Shown: positions 51,308 to 59,891, numbered from the stretch's first letter. The stretch: DNA of 64,000 nucleotides from Streptomyces sp. NBC_01262 (GCF_036226365.1 NZ_CP108462.1:1116001-1180000); one strand, 5' to 3'. Notes: generated by a model from the sequence alone, not told the origin. Numbers and translations are program-made.

Positions 51308-52552
51308 TCAGCGGTGGCCGGTGTCCATCACCAAGGCGTCCAGGAGGGGCGTGGCCCGTGCTTCTTCCGCCGCCGGGGGCTGCGGGAGGGCGGGGAAGTG
51401 TGCGGTGATCAGCCAGCCTCCGTCGTCGGCGGGGCCTGCTGTGAGGGTGCCGCCGGCGGCCAGCGCTCTTTCGCGCAGGCCCATCAGGCCGTAGCCGCTG
51501 CGGCCCCCGGCGGGGGAGGTGGGCCGGCTGGTCGGTGCGGTGTTGTGCACGTCGACACGGAGCAGGTCGTCGCCCGCCGTGTCGACGCGGATGGCGACCC
51601 GGGCGCCGGGCGCATGGCGGCGCACGTTGGTCAACGCCTCCTGGACCAGCCGGTGGACGGAGGTCTCGGCATCGGGGGCGAGGCCGGTCCGGCGGGCGGT
51701 GGCGGTGATCTCCAGCCGGGTGTCGGCGTGGTCGTCCTGGGCGCAGAAGGCGGAAACCAGCCTGGCGAGTTCCGTGTAGAGGTCGCCGGGCTTCTGGGAG
51801 GTGTCCTCGTCCTCGCGCAGCACCCGCACGAGGCGGCGCATGGAGTCGAGGGTCTCCTGTCCGGCTTCGGCAATGTTCCGCAGGATGGGTCCGACGGTGT
51901 GGGGCGCGCTGGTGTGGACGAATCCGGCCGCCCGTGCCTGCACGACGATGCCGGTGACGTGGTGCGCGACGAAGTCGTGCAGATCCCGGGCGAGTTGCAG
52001 CCGCTCGTTGAGACGCACGGCGGCGACCACGCGGGCCCGGCGGGCGTCCAGCATGCGCAGGTAGCAGCCCGCGCCGATCGCGCCGCCCACGACGAACGTG
52101 AGCAGGAAGGGGTAGGTCAGGGTGATCCCGGTGCCCCCGGTGCGCAGCGGTTCGTCGATCACGGCCGCCGCGAGCGCGGCCGACACCGCGACGGCCGCGG
52201 CGGGCCGGGCGGTGCGGCAGGTGCGGATGAGCAGGATCAGAAGGCAGGTCGTCTCCAGCAGCCCCCAGTCCGGTACGGACCGCCCCACCAGTACGAGATC
52301 CAGGGTCAGCGCCAGCGACCCGACCGCGGCCACTGCGGCCCGCCACTCCGCGGGCAGCCGCCGTCCCGGCAGGAGCAGCAGGGCGAGGGCGGCCAGGCCG
52401 GTCAGCGACGGCAGCCAGTCGGTCCGGCCCGGGTGGCTGGGCCAGATCATCTCCACGTCGAGCAGCCACTCCAGGCCCAGCCCGGCGCACAGCGCGATGA
52501 GGCCCAGCCTGCGGCGGCGCCATGGAGACGGGGCGGGTGCGCCATGTGCCAT
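51308..52552 (-). CDS. two-component sensor histidine kinase (NarL/DesK type)
   Basis: A 414-residue kinase with about five hydrophobic helices in the first 165 residues and no extracellular domain of note. The HisKA_3 dimerisation/phosphoacceptor helix is RLNERLQLARDLHDFVAHHVTG (His192). The ATPase domain has HRLVQEALTNVRRHAPGARV (N-box) and SGYGLMGLRERALAAGGTL (G-box). It most likely phosphorylates the NarL-type regulator at 53620. The start MAHGAP has no clear ribosome site. Confidence 0.9.
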   Translation of the reverse strand: MAHGAPAPSPWRRRRLGLIALCAGLGLEWLLDVEMIWPSHPGRTDWLPSLTGLAALALLLLPGRRLPAEWRAAVAAVGSLALTLDLVLVGRSVPDWGLLETTCLLILLIRTCRTARPAAAVAVSAALAAAVIDEPLRTGGTGITLTYPFLLTFVVGGAIGAGCYLRMLDARRARVVAAVRLNERLQLARDLHDFVAHHVTGIVVQARAAGFVHTSAPHTVGPILRNIAEAGQETLDSMRRLVRVLREDEDTSQKPGDLYTELARLVSAFCAQDDHADTRLEITATARRTGLAPDAETSVHRLVQEALTNVRRHAPGARVAIRVDTAGDDLLRVDVHNTAPTSRPTSPAGGRSGYGLMGLRERALAAGGTLTAGPADDGGWLITAHFPALPQPPAAEEARATPLLDALVMDTGHR

Positions 52553-52659
52553 ACCGCGAAGAGTACGGAAAGGTCCGGCCCTGGTGGTCCGTTCGGTCCA
52601 TTGTCCGGCAACGGGCTTCAACCGCCCGGCAGTTGTGGTAACGGCGTGAGTCCCTCCCG

Positions 52660-53385
52660 TCACCTGGGTTCCCGGCGGGAGCCGGTGCGCGGGGTGGTCG
52701 TGTCGGCCGGGGCGCGGTGGCGCCTGGCCCCCAGCCAGAGCAGGACGGCCTCGGTGCGGCCGGCGACGCCCAGCTTGGCGTAGATATGGCTCAGATAGTT
52801 CCGTACGGTCTTCACCGTGAGGGACAGCCGCTGCCCGATTTCGGTGACCTTGAGGCCGAGCGACAGCAGGTCCATCACCTGCCGCTCGCGCCGCGACAGC
52901 GGTTGGGGCAGGGACGCGTCGGCGGCCGGTCCGGGGCGGGCGGCGACCCCTCGCATGAGCGCGGCCGCGGCCACCGGCGAGAGGGCCGTGTGCCCGACCG
53001 CCGTGCTCCATATCGCGTTCGTCAGCATCCATTTCCCGTAGTCCCAGTCCACCAGGTAGCTGGTGGCCCCCAGAGCGAATGCCGCGGTGATCTGCCCGGC
53101 GTCGGCCGCCGGGCAGACGAGAAGCACCGGCAGAGCCCGGCCCCCCATGGCTCTGCGCAGCAGGGGCAGGTCGTGGGCGGGTTCGTGGGAGCGCAGCAGC
53201 ACGATCTGGCACTGGCTGCTGGCCAGTTCCTCGTACGGGGCGTGCACCTGCCGGACGTGGATCGAGTCGTCCTCGTCCAGCCAGCCGCGGTGCGGCCAGT
53301 CGCCCTGGGGGCAGACGACGTTCACGGAGATGGTGCCTGCGGGACGTGGGGCCGTGATGACCGGCCGGGATGATCGCACTTCCAC
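52660..53385 (-). CDS. LuxR-family regulator with degenerate receiver domain
   Basis: A 241-residue protein. The C-terminal LuxR domain (PLSRRERQVMDLLSLGLKVTEIGQRLSLTVKTVRNYLSHIYAKLGVAGRTEAV) is intact. The N-terminal 130 residues have the pattern of a receiver-like fold (CQIVLLRSHEPAHD, PVLLVCPAADAGQITAAFALGATSYLVDW). The phospho-acceptor aspartate position reads Arg-Ser and the acidic pair is missing, so it is an atypical, probably phosphorylation-independent regulator. GTG 53385 or 53379 could be the start; AAGGAAGGAA precedes both. It lies between the kinase and the canonical response regulator. Confidence 0.82.
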   Translation of the reverse strand: MEVRSSRPVITAPRPAGTISVNVVCPQGDWPHRGWLDEDDSIHVRQVHAPYEELASSQCQIVLLRSHEPAHDLPLLRRAMGGRALPVLLVCPAADAGQITAAFALGATSYLVDWDYGKWMLTNAIWSTAVGHTALSPVAAAALMRGVAARPGPAADASLPQPLSRRERQVMDLLSLGLKVTEIGQRLSLTVKTVRNYLSHIYAKLGVAGRTEAVLLWLGARRHRAPADTTTPRTGSRREPR

Positions 53386-53400
53386 GGGTTCCTTCCTTAC

Positions 53401-53440
53401 GGGGCAGGGGCGGGGCGGGGTCAGGCGGGGCGGGGGCGGG
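53401..53440 (+). other. G-rich tract, potential G-quadruplex
   Basis: Seven runs of three to five guanines separated by one to six bases within 40 bases on the plus strand. It begins 16 bases upstream of the leftward LuxR-like gene, so it sits on the template strand of that gene's leader. It meets the usual sequence rule for an intramolecular quadruplex. Confidence 0.55.
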
Positions 53441-53513
53441 TGCCGCTTCGTCGACTGTCCACCCGGGGCCCGGCCTCGGGGCACCGGCCGTTCGACCGAC
53501 TTCCCGGGGCGTC

Positions 53514-53533
53514 CATCGGCCGAATGGCCGATG
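53514..53533. promoter_or_regulatory. palindromic site between divergent regulators
   Basis: CATCGGCC (53514-53521) and GGCCGATG (53526-53533) are perfect eight-base inverted arms around GAAT, 87 bases before the response regulator start and about 130 bases from the LuxR-like start. A candidate binding site for one of the two. Confidence 0.5.
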
Positions 53534-53619
53534 CGCCGGATGTGCCGGCGGCGGTCGTCGTGTCCCGCAGTCCTGCGTTTCCGCCTCCGTCACCCGTCGC
53601 TCAGGGCAGGATCAAGGAC

Positions 53620-54297
53620 GTGAGCAGTCATGAGACGCGGGTCCTCATCGCCGACGACCAGGACATGGTCCGGGCCGGCTTCCGGCTGATCCTCGACTCC
53701 CAGGACGGGATCGAGGTCATCGGTGAGGCCTCGGACGGGGCACAATGCGTCGAACTGGCCCGCCGGCTGCGCCCGGACGTGTGCCTGGTCGACATCCGGA
53801 TGCCCAGGCTCGACGGCCTGGAGGTGACCCGGCTGCTGGCCGGTCCCGGCGTGGCCGAACCGCTCAAGGTCGTCGTGATCACCACCTTCGACCAGGACGA
53901 CTACCTCACCATCGCCCTGCGCAACGGCGCCTGCGGCTTCCTGCTCAAGGACGCCGCCCCCACGCTGCTGATCGAGGCGGTACGGGCCGCGGCACGCGGT
54001 GACGCGCTGGTCTCACCCGCGGTGACCGTACGGCTGCTCAAGCGGCTGGAGGAGCAGGCCCCGCCCACGCCCGACTCCGCGCTCCCGCTCAGCGCAAGGG
54101 AACTGGACATCGCCCGCCTGGTGGCCGTCGGCCGCACCAACCAGGAGATCTGCGACGAGCTCTTCCTGTCCCTGTCCACCGTCAAGACGCACCTGGGAAG
54201 CATCCAGACCAAGCTCGGGGTGCGCAACCGCGTGGAGACGGCCGCCTGGGCCTGGGAGTACGGCGCCGTCACCCGCCGTCGGCGCCATCTGCCCTGA
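53620..54297 (+). CDS. NarL/FixJ-type response regulator
   Basis: A 225-residue response regulator. VLIADDQDMVRAGF carries the acidic pair, VDIRMPRLDG the phosphorylatable Asp58, and FLLKDAAP the conserved lysine. The C-terminal LuxR helix-turn-helix is LSARELDIARLVAVGRTNQEICDELFLSLSTVKTHLGSIQTKLGVRNRVETA. GTG 53620 follows AGGA. It is the probable partner of the kinase at 51308-52552, although the two genes are on opposite strands with the LuxR-like gene between. Confidence 0.9.
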   Translation: MSSHETRVLIADDQDMVRAGFRLILDSQDGIEVIGEASDGAQCVELARRLRPDVCLVDIRMPRLDGLEVTRLLAGPGVAEPLKVVVITTFDQDDYLTIALRNGACGFLLKDAAPTLLIEAVRAAARGDALVSPAVTVRLLKRLEEQAPPTPDSALPLSARELDIARLVAVGRTNQEICDELFLSLSTVKTHLGSIQTKLGVRNRVETAAWAWEYGAVTRRRRHLP

Positions 54298-54367
54298 CCC
54301 GTGAAGGTACTCTCCGCACATACGGAAGCGGGGGCGTCCGGCGGGGACCCGGACGGGGGACGGAGGC

Positions 54368-55384
54368 GTGGTGATCGGGACGACGTTCCGGACCGAGGAC
54401 GTGGCCGCGGAGGACAGGTTCGAATACTGGCGGGCGCTGGTGGAGCGGATGACCGCGCCCAGCGACCTGACCAGTGACTACGCCGTGGACTTCTGGGCGG
54501 AGCAGCGGCTGTTCGAGCTGGGGCCGGTGAACGTGTGGCCGGCGTCGTTCCTGCCGATGCGGTTCCGGCGGACCGCGAGGATGGTGCGGCAGTCCGATCC
54601 CGAGCTGTACCACCTGTCCTTCGTGCTCGGCGGCGGGCTGGGCGTCGACCACGCGGGACGGACCGAATCGCACGGCCCGCAGGACCTGTACGTGGTCGAC
54701 ACCTCGCGGCCGTGGGACGTGCGGCCGCCGGACGACGGGGACCGCCGCATCGTCACCGGGGTGGGCGTGGACTTCCCCAAGGCGCTGCTGCCGCTGTCCC
54801 CGGACCGGGTCCGGGAGTTGCTGGGCAGACGGCTGTCCGGGCGGGAGGGGACGGGCGCCCTGCTGACCGGTTTCCTCACCGGCCTCCACCGCGAGTCCGC
54901 CTCCCTCCAGCCGTCCGACGCGCCGCGCCTGGGCCTGGTCCTGCTCGACCTGCTGTCGGCATGGCTGGCCCAGGCGCTCGACGCGGAGGCCACCCTGCCG
55001 CCGGAGACCCGCCACCGGGTGACGGTCGCGCACATGCGGGCGTTCATCCGGCAGAACCTGCACGACCCGGAGCTGACGCCGGGCGTGGTCGCCGCCGCGC
55101 ACCACATCTCCGTCAGCTACCTGCACCGGCTCTTCCAGGAACAGGGGTCGGGCGAAACGGTCGCGGCCTGGATACGCGGCCAGCGGCTGGAGAGCGCCCG
55201 CCGCGATCTGGCGGACCCCGAACTGCGCACCACGCCGATCCACACCATCGCCGCCCGCTGGGGCATTCCCCGCGCCTCCGACTTCACCCGCGCCTTCCGC
55301 GGCGCGTACGGGCTCTCGCCCAAGGAGTACCGGTTCCAGGCGCTGTCCGAGCGGGGAACAGGATTGGTTACCTCCCCGCAATGA
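54368..55384 (+). CDS. AraC-family regulator
   Basis: A 338-residue regulator with an AraC_binding_2-type N-terminal domain (FRTEDVAAEDRFEYWRALVERM, DLYVVDTSRPWDV). The C-terminal double helix-turn-helix has PGVVAAAHHISVSYLHRLFQEQGSGETVAAWIRGQRLE and RWGIPRASDFTRAFRGAYGLSPKEYR. Two adjacent GTG codons (54368 and 54371) follow GGAGG. It directly precedes the catabolic island and is a candidate regulator of it, although the island promoters carry GGATCC-type sites whose cognate regulator is unknown. Confidence 0.9.
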   Translation: MVIGTTFRTEDVAAEDRFEYWRALVERMTAPSDLTSDYAVDFWAEQRLFELGPVNVWPASFLPMRFRRTARMVRQSDPELYHLSFVLGGGLGVDHAGRTESHGPQDLYVVDTSRPWDVRPPDDGDRRIVTGVGVDFPKALLPLSPDRVRELLGRRLSGREGTGALLTGFLTGLHRESASLQPSDAPRLGLVLLDLLSAWLAQALDAEATLPPETRHRVTVAHMRAFIRQNLHDPELTPGVVAAAHHISVSYLHRLFQEQGSGETVAAWIRGQRLESARRDLADPELRTTPIHTIAARWGIPRASDFTRAFRGAYGLSPKEYRFQALSERGTGLVTSPQ

Positions 55385-55388
55385 GTTT

Positions 55389-55417
55389 TCGGATCCAAAT
55401 CCTTAGAGTGTGGATAC
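55389..55417 (+). promoter_or_regulatory. paired GGATCC/GGATAC element before the MBL-fold hydrolase gene
   Basis: GGATCC at 55391-55396 (within TCGGATCCAA) and GGATAC at 55412-55417 are 21 bases apart centre to centre, exactly as in the element before the ABC transporter operon. The site begins five bases after the AraC stop and ends about 20 bases before the six-codon leader frame, where it would overlap a promoter. Confidence 0.55.
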
Positions 55418-55436
55418 GACTAAGGAGCACAAGGCT

Positions 55437-55457
55437 ATGCCCGGACACAACTCGTGA
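55437..55457 (+). other. six-codon leader frame MPGHNS overlapping the hydrolase start
   Basis: An ATG at 55437 with AAGGAG nine bases upstream opens a six-codon frame (MPGHNS) whose TGA overlaps the GTG start of the hydrolase as GTGA. The hydrolase GTG has no good ribosome site of its own, so translation may depend on coupling to this leader. Alternatively a frameshift has displaced the true start. Confidence 0.45.
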
Positions 55458-56251
55458 CACGGCACGGCGTACGCCGGGTCGTGCCGCTGCTGCTCGGCTG
55501 GGAGGAACTCCCCAAGTCGGTTTCGGTGCACGGCGCCCCGTACGAGACACGGCTGCGCGAACCGGTACCGGCGATTCTCCTGGAGTGCGACGGCGGCTGG
55601 CTGCTGCTCGACACCGGCTTCAACACCGCGCTGATCCGGGACCCCGCGCTACGGCGCCGCTTCTACGGCTCCCCCGCCTACCGGCCCATCCTGCCGGGCC
55701 CCGGCGAGCCGCTGGAGGAAGCCCTTGAAGCGGCAGGGGTCGCGATGGACGCGATCCACGCGGTGGCCGTCAGTCATCTGCACGCCGACCACGCGGGCGG
55801 GCTGAAGCACTTCGCGGGCCGCGTACCGGTGCATGTGCAGCGCGCGGAGCTGGCCTACGGTCTGTCCGGGCAGCCGGAGGTGGAGCGCAACGCGATCTTC
55901 CGGGTCGACTTCGACGACCGGCGCATCGACTGGCGGCAGGCCGACGGCGACGTGGAGATCGCCCCTGGGGTGACGGCCGTGCTGACCGCCGGACACACCC
56001 CGGGGCACCAGAGCTTCGTGGTGGACCTCGCGGACGGCGGCGGCTTCGTGTTCGCCTTCGACGCCGCCGATCTGACCGAGAACATCGAGCACGAGCATCC
56101 CATCGGCGCCTTCATCGGGGTGGAGGCGGCACAGACGGTGGAGCCCATCCGCCGGCTCAAGAGCATCGCCGCCGAACGCGGCTACGAACTCATCCCCGGC
56201 CACGACCCCGTGGCCTGGCCGGAGCTGATGCGCCGGTTCACGCAGCTTTAA
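55454..56251 (+). CDS. metallo-beta-lactamase-fold hydrolase (lactonase-like)
   Basis: A 265-residue MBL-fold enzyme. The metal-binding motif HLHADH (His108, His110, Asp112, His113) is intact, with GHTPGHQ, the FAFDAADLTEN acid and the final PGHDP histidine. This is the N-acyl-homoserine lactonase-like branch, which hydrolyses lactones or similar cyclic esters; the actual substrate is unknown. It carries the same promoter element as the transporter operon 100 bases downstream, which suggests shared function in uptake and ring opening of a compound. Start GTG is inferred from coupling to the leader frame. Confidence 0.87.
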   Translation: MTRHGVRRVVPLLLGWEELPKSVSVHGAPYETRLREPVPAILLECDGGWLLLDTGFNTALIRDPALRRRFYGSPAYRPILPGPGEPLEEALEAAGVAMDAIHAVAVSHLHADHAGGLKHFAGRVPVHVQRAELAYGLSGQPEVERNAIFRVDFDDRRIDWRQADGDVEIAPGVTAVLTAGHTPGHQSFVVDLADGGGFVFAFDAADLTENIEHEHPIGAFIGVEAAQTVEPIRRLKSIAAERGYELIPGHDPVAWPELMRRFTQL

Positions 56252-56295
56252 CTCGTGGGACACGAGAAGGACTCCGTGACCAGTGAGCCTATTTT

Positions 56296-56327
56296 TTGGA
56301 TCCAATGCAATCAATATTAGATCCATT
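56296..56327 (+). promoter_or_regulatory. AT-rich promoter with paired GGATCC/AGATCC operator
   Basis: A palindrome TTGGATCCAA (56296-56305) and a second copy TTAGATCCAT (56317-56326) lie 21 bases apart centre to centre, two helical turns. The surrounding 45 bases are very AT-rich for this genome, so the operon promoter is probably here. Palindromes of this type are typical of GntR-family operators, but no such gene is in the window. Confidence 0.62.
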
Positions 56328-56357
56328 CTCTGAGGATCGGTGCCCAAGGAGGCCCAC

Positions 56358-57971
56358 ATGCCGGACCAGTCACGCCGCACCATGCTCCGAGGCGCGGGGC
56401 TGCTCGGAGTCGGAGTCGGCTTCGGACTCCCCGCCCTGCTGAGCGCCTGCGGCGCCGCGGCCGACGACGCCCAGGGAAGCAGCAAGGGCGGCACCCTGAC
56501 CCTGGCCATCGACTCCACCAGCGCCGTCAACGACCCGACGTTCTACACCTCGCTGGGCGACTGGATGGCCGTCGACTGCATCTGCCGCGGCCTGACCTTC
56601 ATCTCCTTCGAGACCAACGAGCCCACCCCCGACCTGGCCAAGAGCTGGAAGATCTCCGGTGACGGGCTCACCTACACCTTCGTCCTGCGCGAGGGCGTCA
56701 AGTTCCACGACGGCACCACCCTGACCTCCGCCGACGTCCTGGCCAGCCTCAACCGGCAGTTCGACCCCAACGACAAGACCATCCCCAAGGGCGGCACCCG
56801 GCCGCTCGCGAGCCTCGGCGCCAACGTCGCCTCGCTGACCGCCGAGGACGACCTCACCGTCAAGATGGTCCTCAAGAAGCCGGACCGGGGCGTGCTCGGG
56901 AAGCTGTCCGACATCGGCGGCCGGATCATCTCCAAGGCCGCCCTCAAGAAGTACGGCGCCGAGATCGGCAAGCACCTCGTCGGCACCGGCCCCTTCGCCT
57001 TCTCCTCCGCCACCTCCGGCCAGTCCATCACCCTCACGGCCTTCGACGACTTCCGGCTCGGCAGACCGCCCATCGACCGGCTGGTACTGCGCCAGGTCCA
57101 GGATCCGTCGACCATCGTCAGCTCACTGCTCAGCGGCGACATATCGGCCACCCAGTTCACCCCGTACTCGGCGGCCGCCCAGCTCCGCAAGGACGACTCG
57201 GTGACCGTCTACGACACCCCGTACAACGCCGACGCCATCATGATGATCGACGCCCGGCGCATCCCCGAGCTCAAGGTGCGCAAGGCCATCAACCTCGCCA
57301 TCGACCGCAAGGCCATCCTCAGCCAGGCGTTCTACGGCATCGGCGCCGAGCCCAAGGGATACGCGATCCCGCCCGCCCAGAGCGGCTACAGCACCAGCCT
57401 CGCCGACCTGAGCACGCAGGACACCGCACAGGCGAAGAAGCTCATCGCCGAGGCCAAGGCCGGGGGCCGCCACATCCGGATCATGGCGGCCAGCGACTCC
57501 TGGCACCCCAAGGCCGCCCAGATCATCGCCCAGAACCTCACCGACGTCGGGTTCAAGGTGTCCACCACCTCCGTCGACCCGGCCACGTACTTCGGCCGCC
57601 TCCTCAACAAGGACGACGACTACCACGACCTGATGATCTGGGAACGCAACACCTACATCCCCGACCCCGACGACATGGTCGGCGCCATGGCCAGCCCCAC
57701 CAGCCTCTACGGCGCCACGCTCACCGGCCTGGACACCCTCGACGGCGCCACCACGCTCGCGGACGACCTGTACGCGGCCAAGAACCTCCCCGACGGCAAG
57801 CAGCGCACCGCCGCCTACACCAGGATCCAGCGGCAGTGGGCGGAGGACTACATGGTGCTGTCGATGCTGGCCTGCTTCACCAACCTCGTCGTCAGCGGCT
57901 CGGACGTGAAGCACATGAACACCAGCGCGCTGGCCAACCACCGCTGTTACATGGAGAAAGCGAGTGTCTGA
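56358..57971 (+). CDS. ABC transporter substrate-binding lipoprotein (peptide/opine family)
   Basis: A 537-residue SBP_bac_5 (DppA/OppA family) protein anchored outside the membrane. The N-terminus has a twin-arginine signal (QSRRTMLRGAGLLG) and a lipobox LSAC. TYTFVLREGVKFHDGTTLTSADVLASL and VRKAINLAIDRKAIL are family landmarks. It binds the transported compound, which could be a peptide or another small solute. AGGAGG precedes the ATG. First gene of an eight-gene or longer operon that runs off the window. Confidence 0.9.
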   Translation: MPDQSRRTMLRGAGLLGVGVGFGLPALLSACGAAADDAQGSSKGGTLTLAIDSTSAVNDPTFYTSLGDWMAVDCICRGLTFISFETNEPTPDLAKSWKISGDGLTYTFVLREGVKFHDGTTLTSADVLASLNRQFDPNDKTIPKGGTRPLASLGANVASLTAEDDLTVKMVLKKPDRGVLGKLSDIGGRIISKAALKKYGAEIGKHLVGTGPFAFSSATSGQSITLTAFDDFRLGRPPIDRLVLRQVQDPSTIVSSLLSGDISATQFTPYSAAAQLRKDDSVTVYDTPYNADAIMMIDARRIPELKVRKAINLAIDRKAILSQAFYGIGAEPKGYAIPPAQSGYSTSLADLSTQDTAQAKKLIAEAKAGGRHIRIMAASDSWHPKAAQIIAQNLTDVGFKVSTTSVDPATYFGRLLNKDDDYHDLMIWERNTYIPDPDDMVGAMASPTSLYGATLTGLDTLDGATTLADDLYAAKNLPDGKQRTAAYTRIQRQWAEDYMVLSMLACFTNLVVSGSDVKHMNTSALANHRCYMEKASV

Positions 57972-58860
57972 CACGACGGCCACGGCGCCCGCACCGCTGT
58001 GGCCGTCGGCCGGGCGGACCGTCCTGGCCGCGCTGCGCCGCCGCCGGGTGGCACGGTCCTGGCCGGCCATGGTGTCCTGGCTCGTCCTGATCGCCCTGAT
58101 CCTCGTGGCGGCCGTCGGGCCGTTCCTGCTCCAGGCCGATCCGCTGCGTCAGACCCCGTCGGCGCTGCTGCCCCTGGGTTCCGCGGGCCATCCGCTCGGC
58201 ACGGACGACCTGGGGCGCGACGAGCTGGCCCGGCTGGTGCACGGGGCCCGCCCGCTGCTGCTCGTGTCGTTCGCGGCGGCCGCGCTGGCCGCCGTGGTGG
58301 GCACCGGGATCGGGCTCGTCGCCGGGTACGCCGGGGGTGTCGTCGAGCAGATCCTGATGCGCCTGGTGGACGTCGCCCTCGCCTTCCCGTCCATCCTGCT
58401 CGTCATCCTGCTGGTGGCGGCGGCCGGGCCCGGCACGGTCAGCCTGATCTTCGGCATCGGCGTCTCCCTCGCGCCCGGTCTGGCCCGGCTGGCCCGTGCG
58501 CTGACAGCGCGCGAGGCGGCCCGCGACTACATCGTCGCCTGCCGGCTCAGCGGCACCCGTACCCCGCGGATCCTTGTGCGGGAGCTGCTGCCGAACATCG
58601 CCGGACCGATGCTCGCCCAGATCGTCATGACGCTCTCGATCGCGGCCGGCTTCGCCGCCGGCCTGTCCTACATCGGCCTGGGCATCCAGCCGCCGCGGCC
58701 CGACTGGGGATACATGGTCCAGGCGGGGCAGGAGTTCCTCTACTCCGCGCCCCGGCTGGTCGTCCTGCCCGCGGCCCTCACCCTGCTGTTCGTCGTCGCC
58801 TGCAACTTCGTGGGCGACGACCTGCGCGACGCCCACGACTTCCGGGGGACGACGTCATGA
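57964..58860 (+). CDS. ABC transporter permease (DppC-like)
   Basis: A 298-residue membrane protein with about six helices, the DppC type with an N-terminal extension. HPLGTDDLGRDELARLVHGAR is the diagnostic periplasmic/first-loop motif. The EAA loop that contacts the ATPases is EAARDYIVACRLSGTRTPRILVRELLPNI. Its GTG overlaps the binding-protein gene. The DppC-like gene precedes the DppB-like one, the reverse of the usual order. Confidence 0.9.
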   Translation: MSDTTATAPAPLWPSAGRTVLAALRRRRVARSWPAMVSWLVLIALILVAAVGPFLLQADPLRQTPSALLPLGSAGHPLGTDDLGRDELARLVHGARPLLLVSFAAAALAAVVGTGIGLVAGYAGGVVEQILMRLVDVALAFPSILLVILLVAAAGPGTVSLIFGIGVSLAPGLARLARALTAREAARDYIVACRLSGTRTPRILVRELLPNIAGPMLAQIVMTLSIAAGFAAGLSYIGLGIQPPRPDWGYMVQAGQEFLYSAPRLVVLPAALTLLFVVACNFVGDDLRDAHDFRGTTS

Positions 58861-59891
58861 GGGCGTCCATGGGCGCGTTGGTCGTACGGCGGCTCGCGGT
58901 CATCCCCGTCGTGCTGTTCGCCCTGGCCAGCCTGGTGTTCCTCGCGATGCGCCTGCTGCCCGGCTCGCCGGCGACCGCGCTCGCGGCGGGCGGCGGCGAC
59001 CTGTCGGCGGCCGAGCTGTCCGCGAACCAGGAGCGCGTCAGCAAGGCGCTGGGGCTGGACCAGCCGCTGCTCACCCAGTACGGCACCTTCCTCAACGACA
59101 TCGTGCATCTGCGGCTGGGCACCTCGTTCTACGGGTCCAACAGTGTCCTGGGACTGCTCGGGGACGCTCTCCCGGCCACCATCGAACTGACCCTGGCGGC
59201 GATGACGATCGCGATCCTGCTCGGTGTCGTCAGCGGCGTCGTCGCCGCGCTGCGCCAGGGGAGCTGGATCGACTCCTCGACCCGGGCCGTGGCCACGGTG
59301 AGCTTCTCGCTGCCCTGGTTCGCGCTCGGCGTGCTGGGCATCGTGGTGTTCGGCGTGTGGCTGCGCTGGCTGCCGGTTCTCGGCCGCCTGCCGAGCACGC
59401 TGGACTACAACCCGACGACGAACTTCGTCCTGCTCGACGCGATCCTTCAGAACCGCCCCGAGCTGGTATGGCCCTGGATCGAGCACCTGATCCTGCCCGC
59501 CGTCACGCTGGCCCTGTCGATGGCCGGGTTCATCACCCGCATCGTGCGCGCCTCGGTGCTGGAGGTCCTCGGTGACGATTTCGTCAGGACCGCCCGCATG
59601 AAGGGCCTGAGCGAGAGCGCGGTGGTCCGGCACCACGTGCTGCGCAACTCCTGGCTGCCCATCGTGACCGTCCTGGGGCTGCAGTTCGGGTCCCTGCTGG
59701 GCGGCTCGGTGATCACCGAGACGGTCTTCTCCTACGCCGGGGTCGGCCACCTGCTGGTCCAGGGCGTCCTCCAGCGCGACTACCCCGTCGTCCAGGGCGC
59801 CGCCCTCGCCATCGCCCTGCTCTTCACCCTGGTCAACCACGCGGTGGACCTGCTCTACACGGTCCTCGACCCGCGGCTACGGAAAGGATGA
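58857..59891 (+). CDS. ABC transporter permease (DppB-like)
   Basis: A 344-residue membrane protein with about six helices. The N-terminal VVRRLAVIPVVLFALASLVFLAMRLLPGSP and the KALGLDQPLLTQYGTFL loop are DppB hallmarks; the EAA loop is GDDFVRTARMKGLSESAVVRHHVLRNS. ATGA coupling to the DppC-like gene. Together they form the membrane channel of the transporter. Confidence 0.92.
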   Translation: MRASMGALVVRRLAVIPVVLFALASLVFLAMRLLPGSPATALAAGGGDLSAAELSANQERVSKALGLDQPLLTQYGTFLNDIVHLRLGTSFYGSNSVLGLLGDALPATIELTLAAMTIAILLGVVSGVVAALRQGSWIDSSTRAVATVSFSLPWFALGVLGIVVFGVWLRWLPVLGRLPSTLDYNPTTNFVLLDAILQNRPELVWPWIEHLILPAVTLALSMAGFITRIVRASVLEVLGDDFVRTARMKGLSESAVVRHHVLRNSWLPIVTVLGLQFGSLLGGSVITETVFSYAGVGHLLVQGVLQRDYPVVQGAALAIALLFTLVNHAVDLLYTVLDPRLRKG

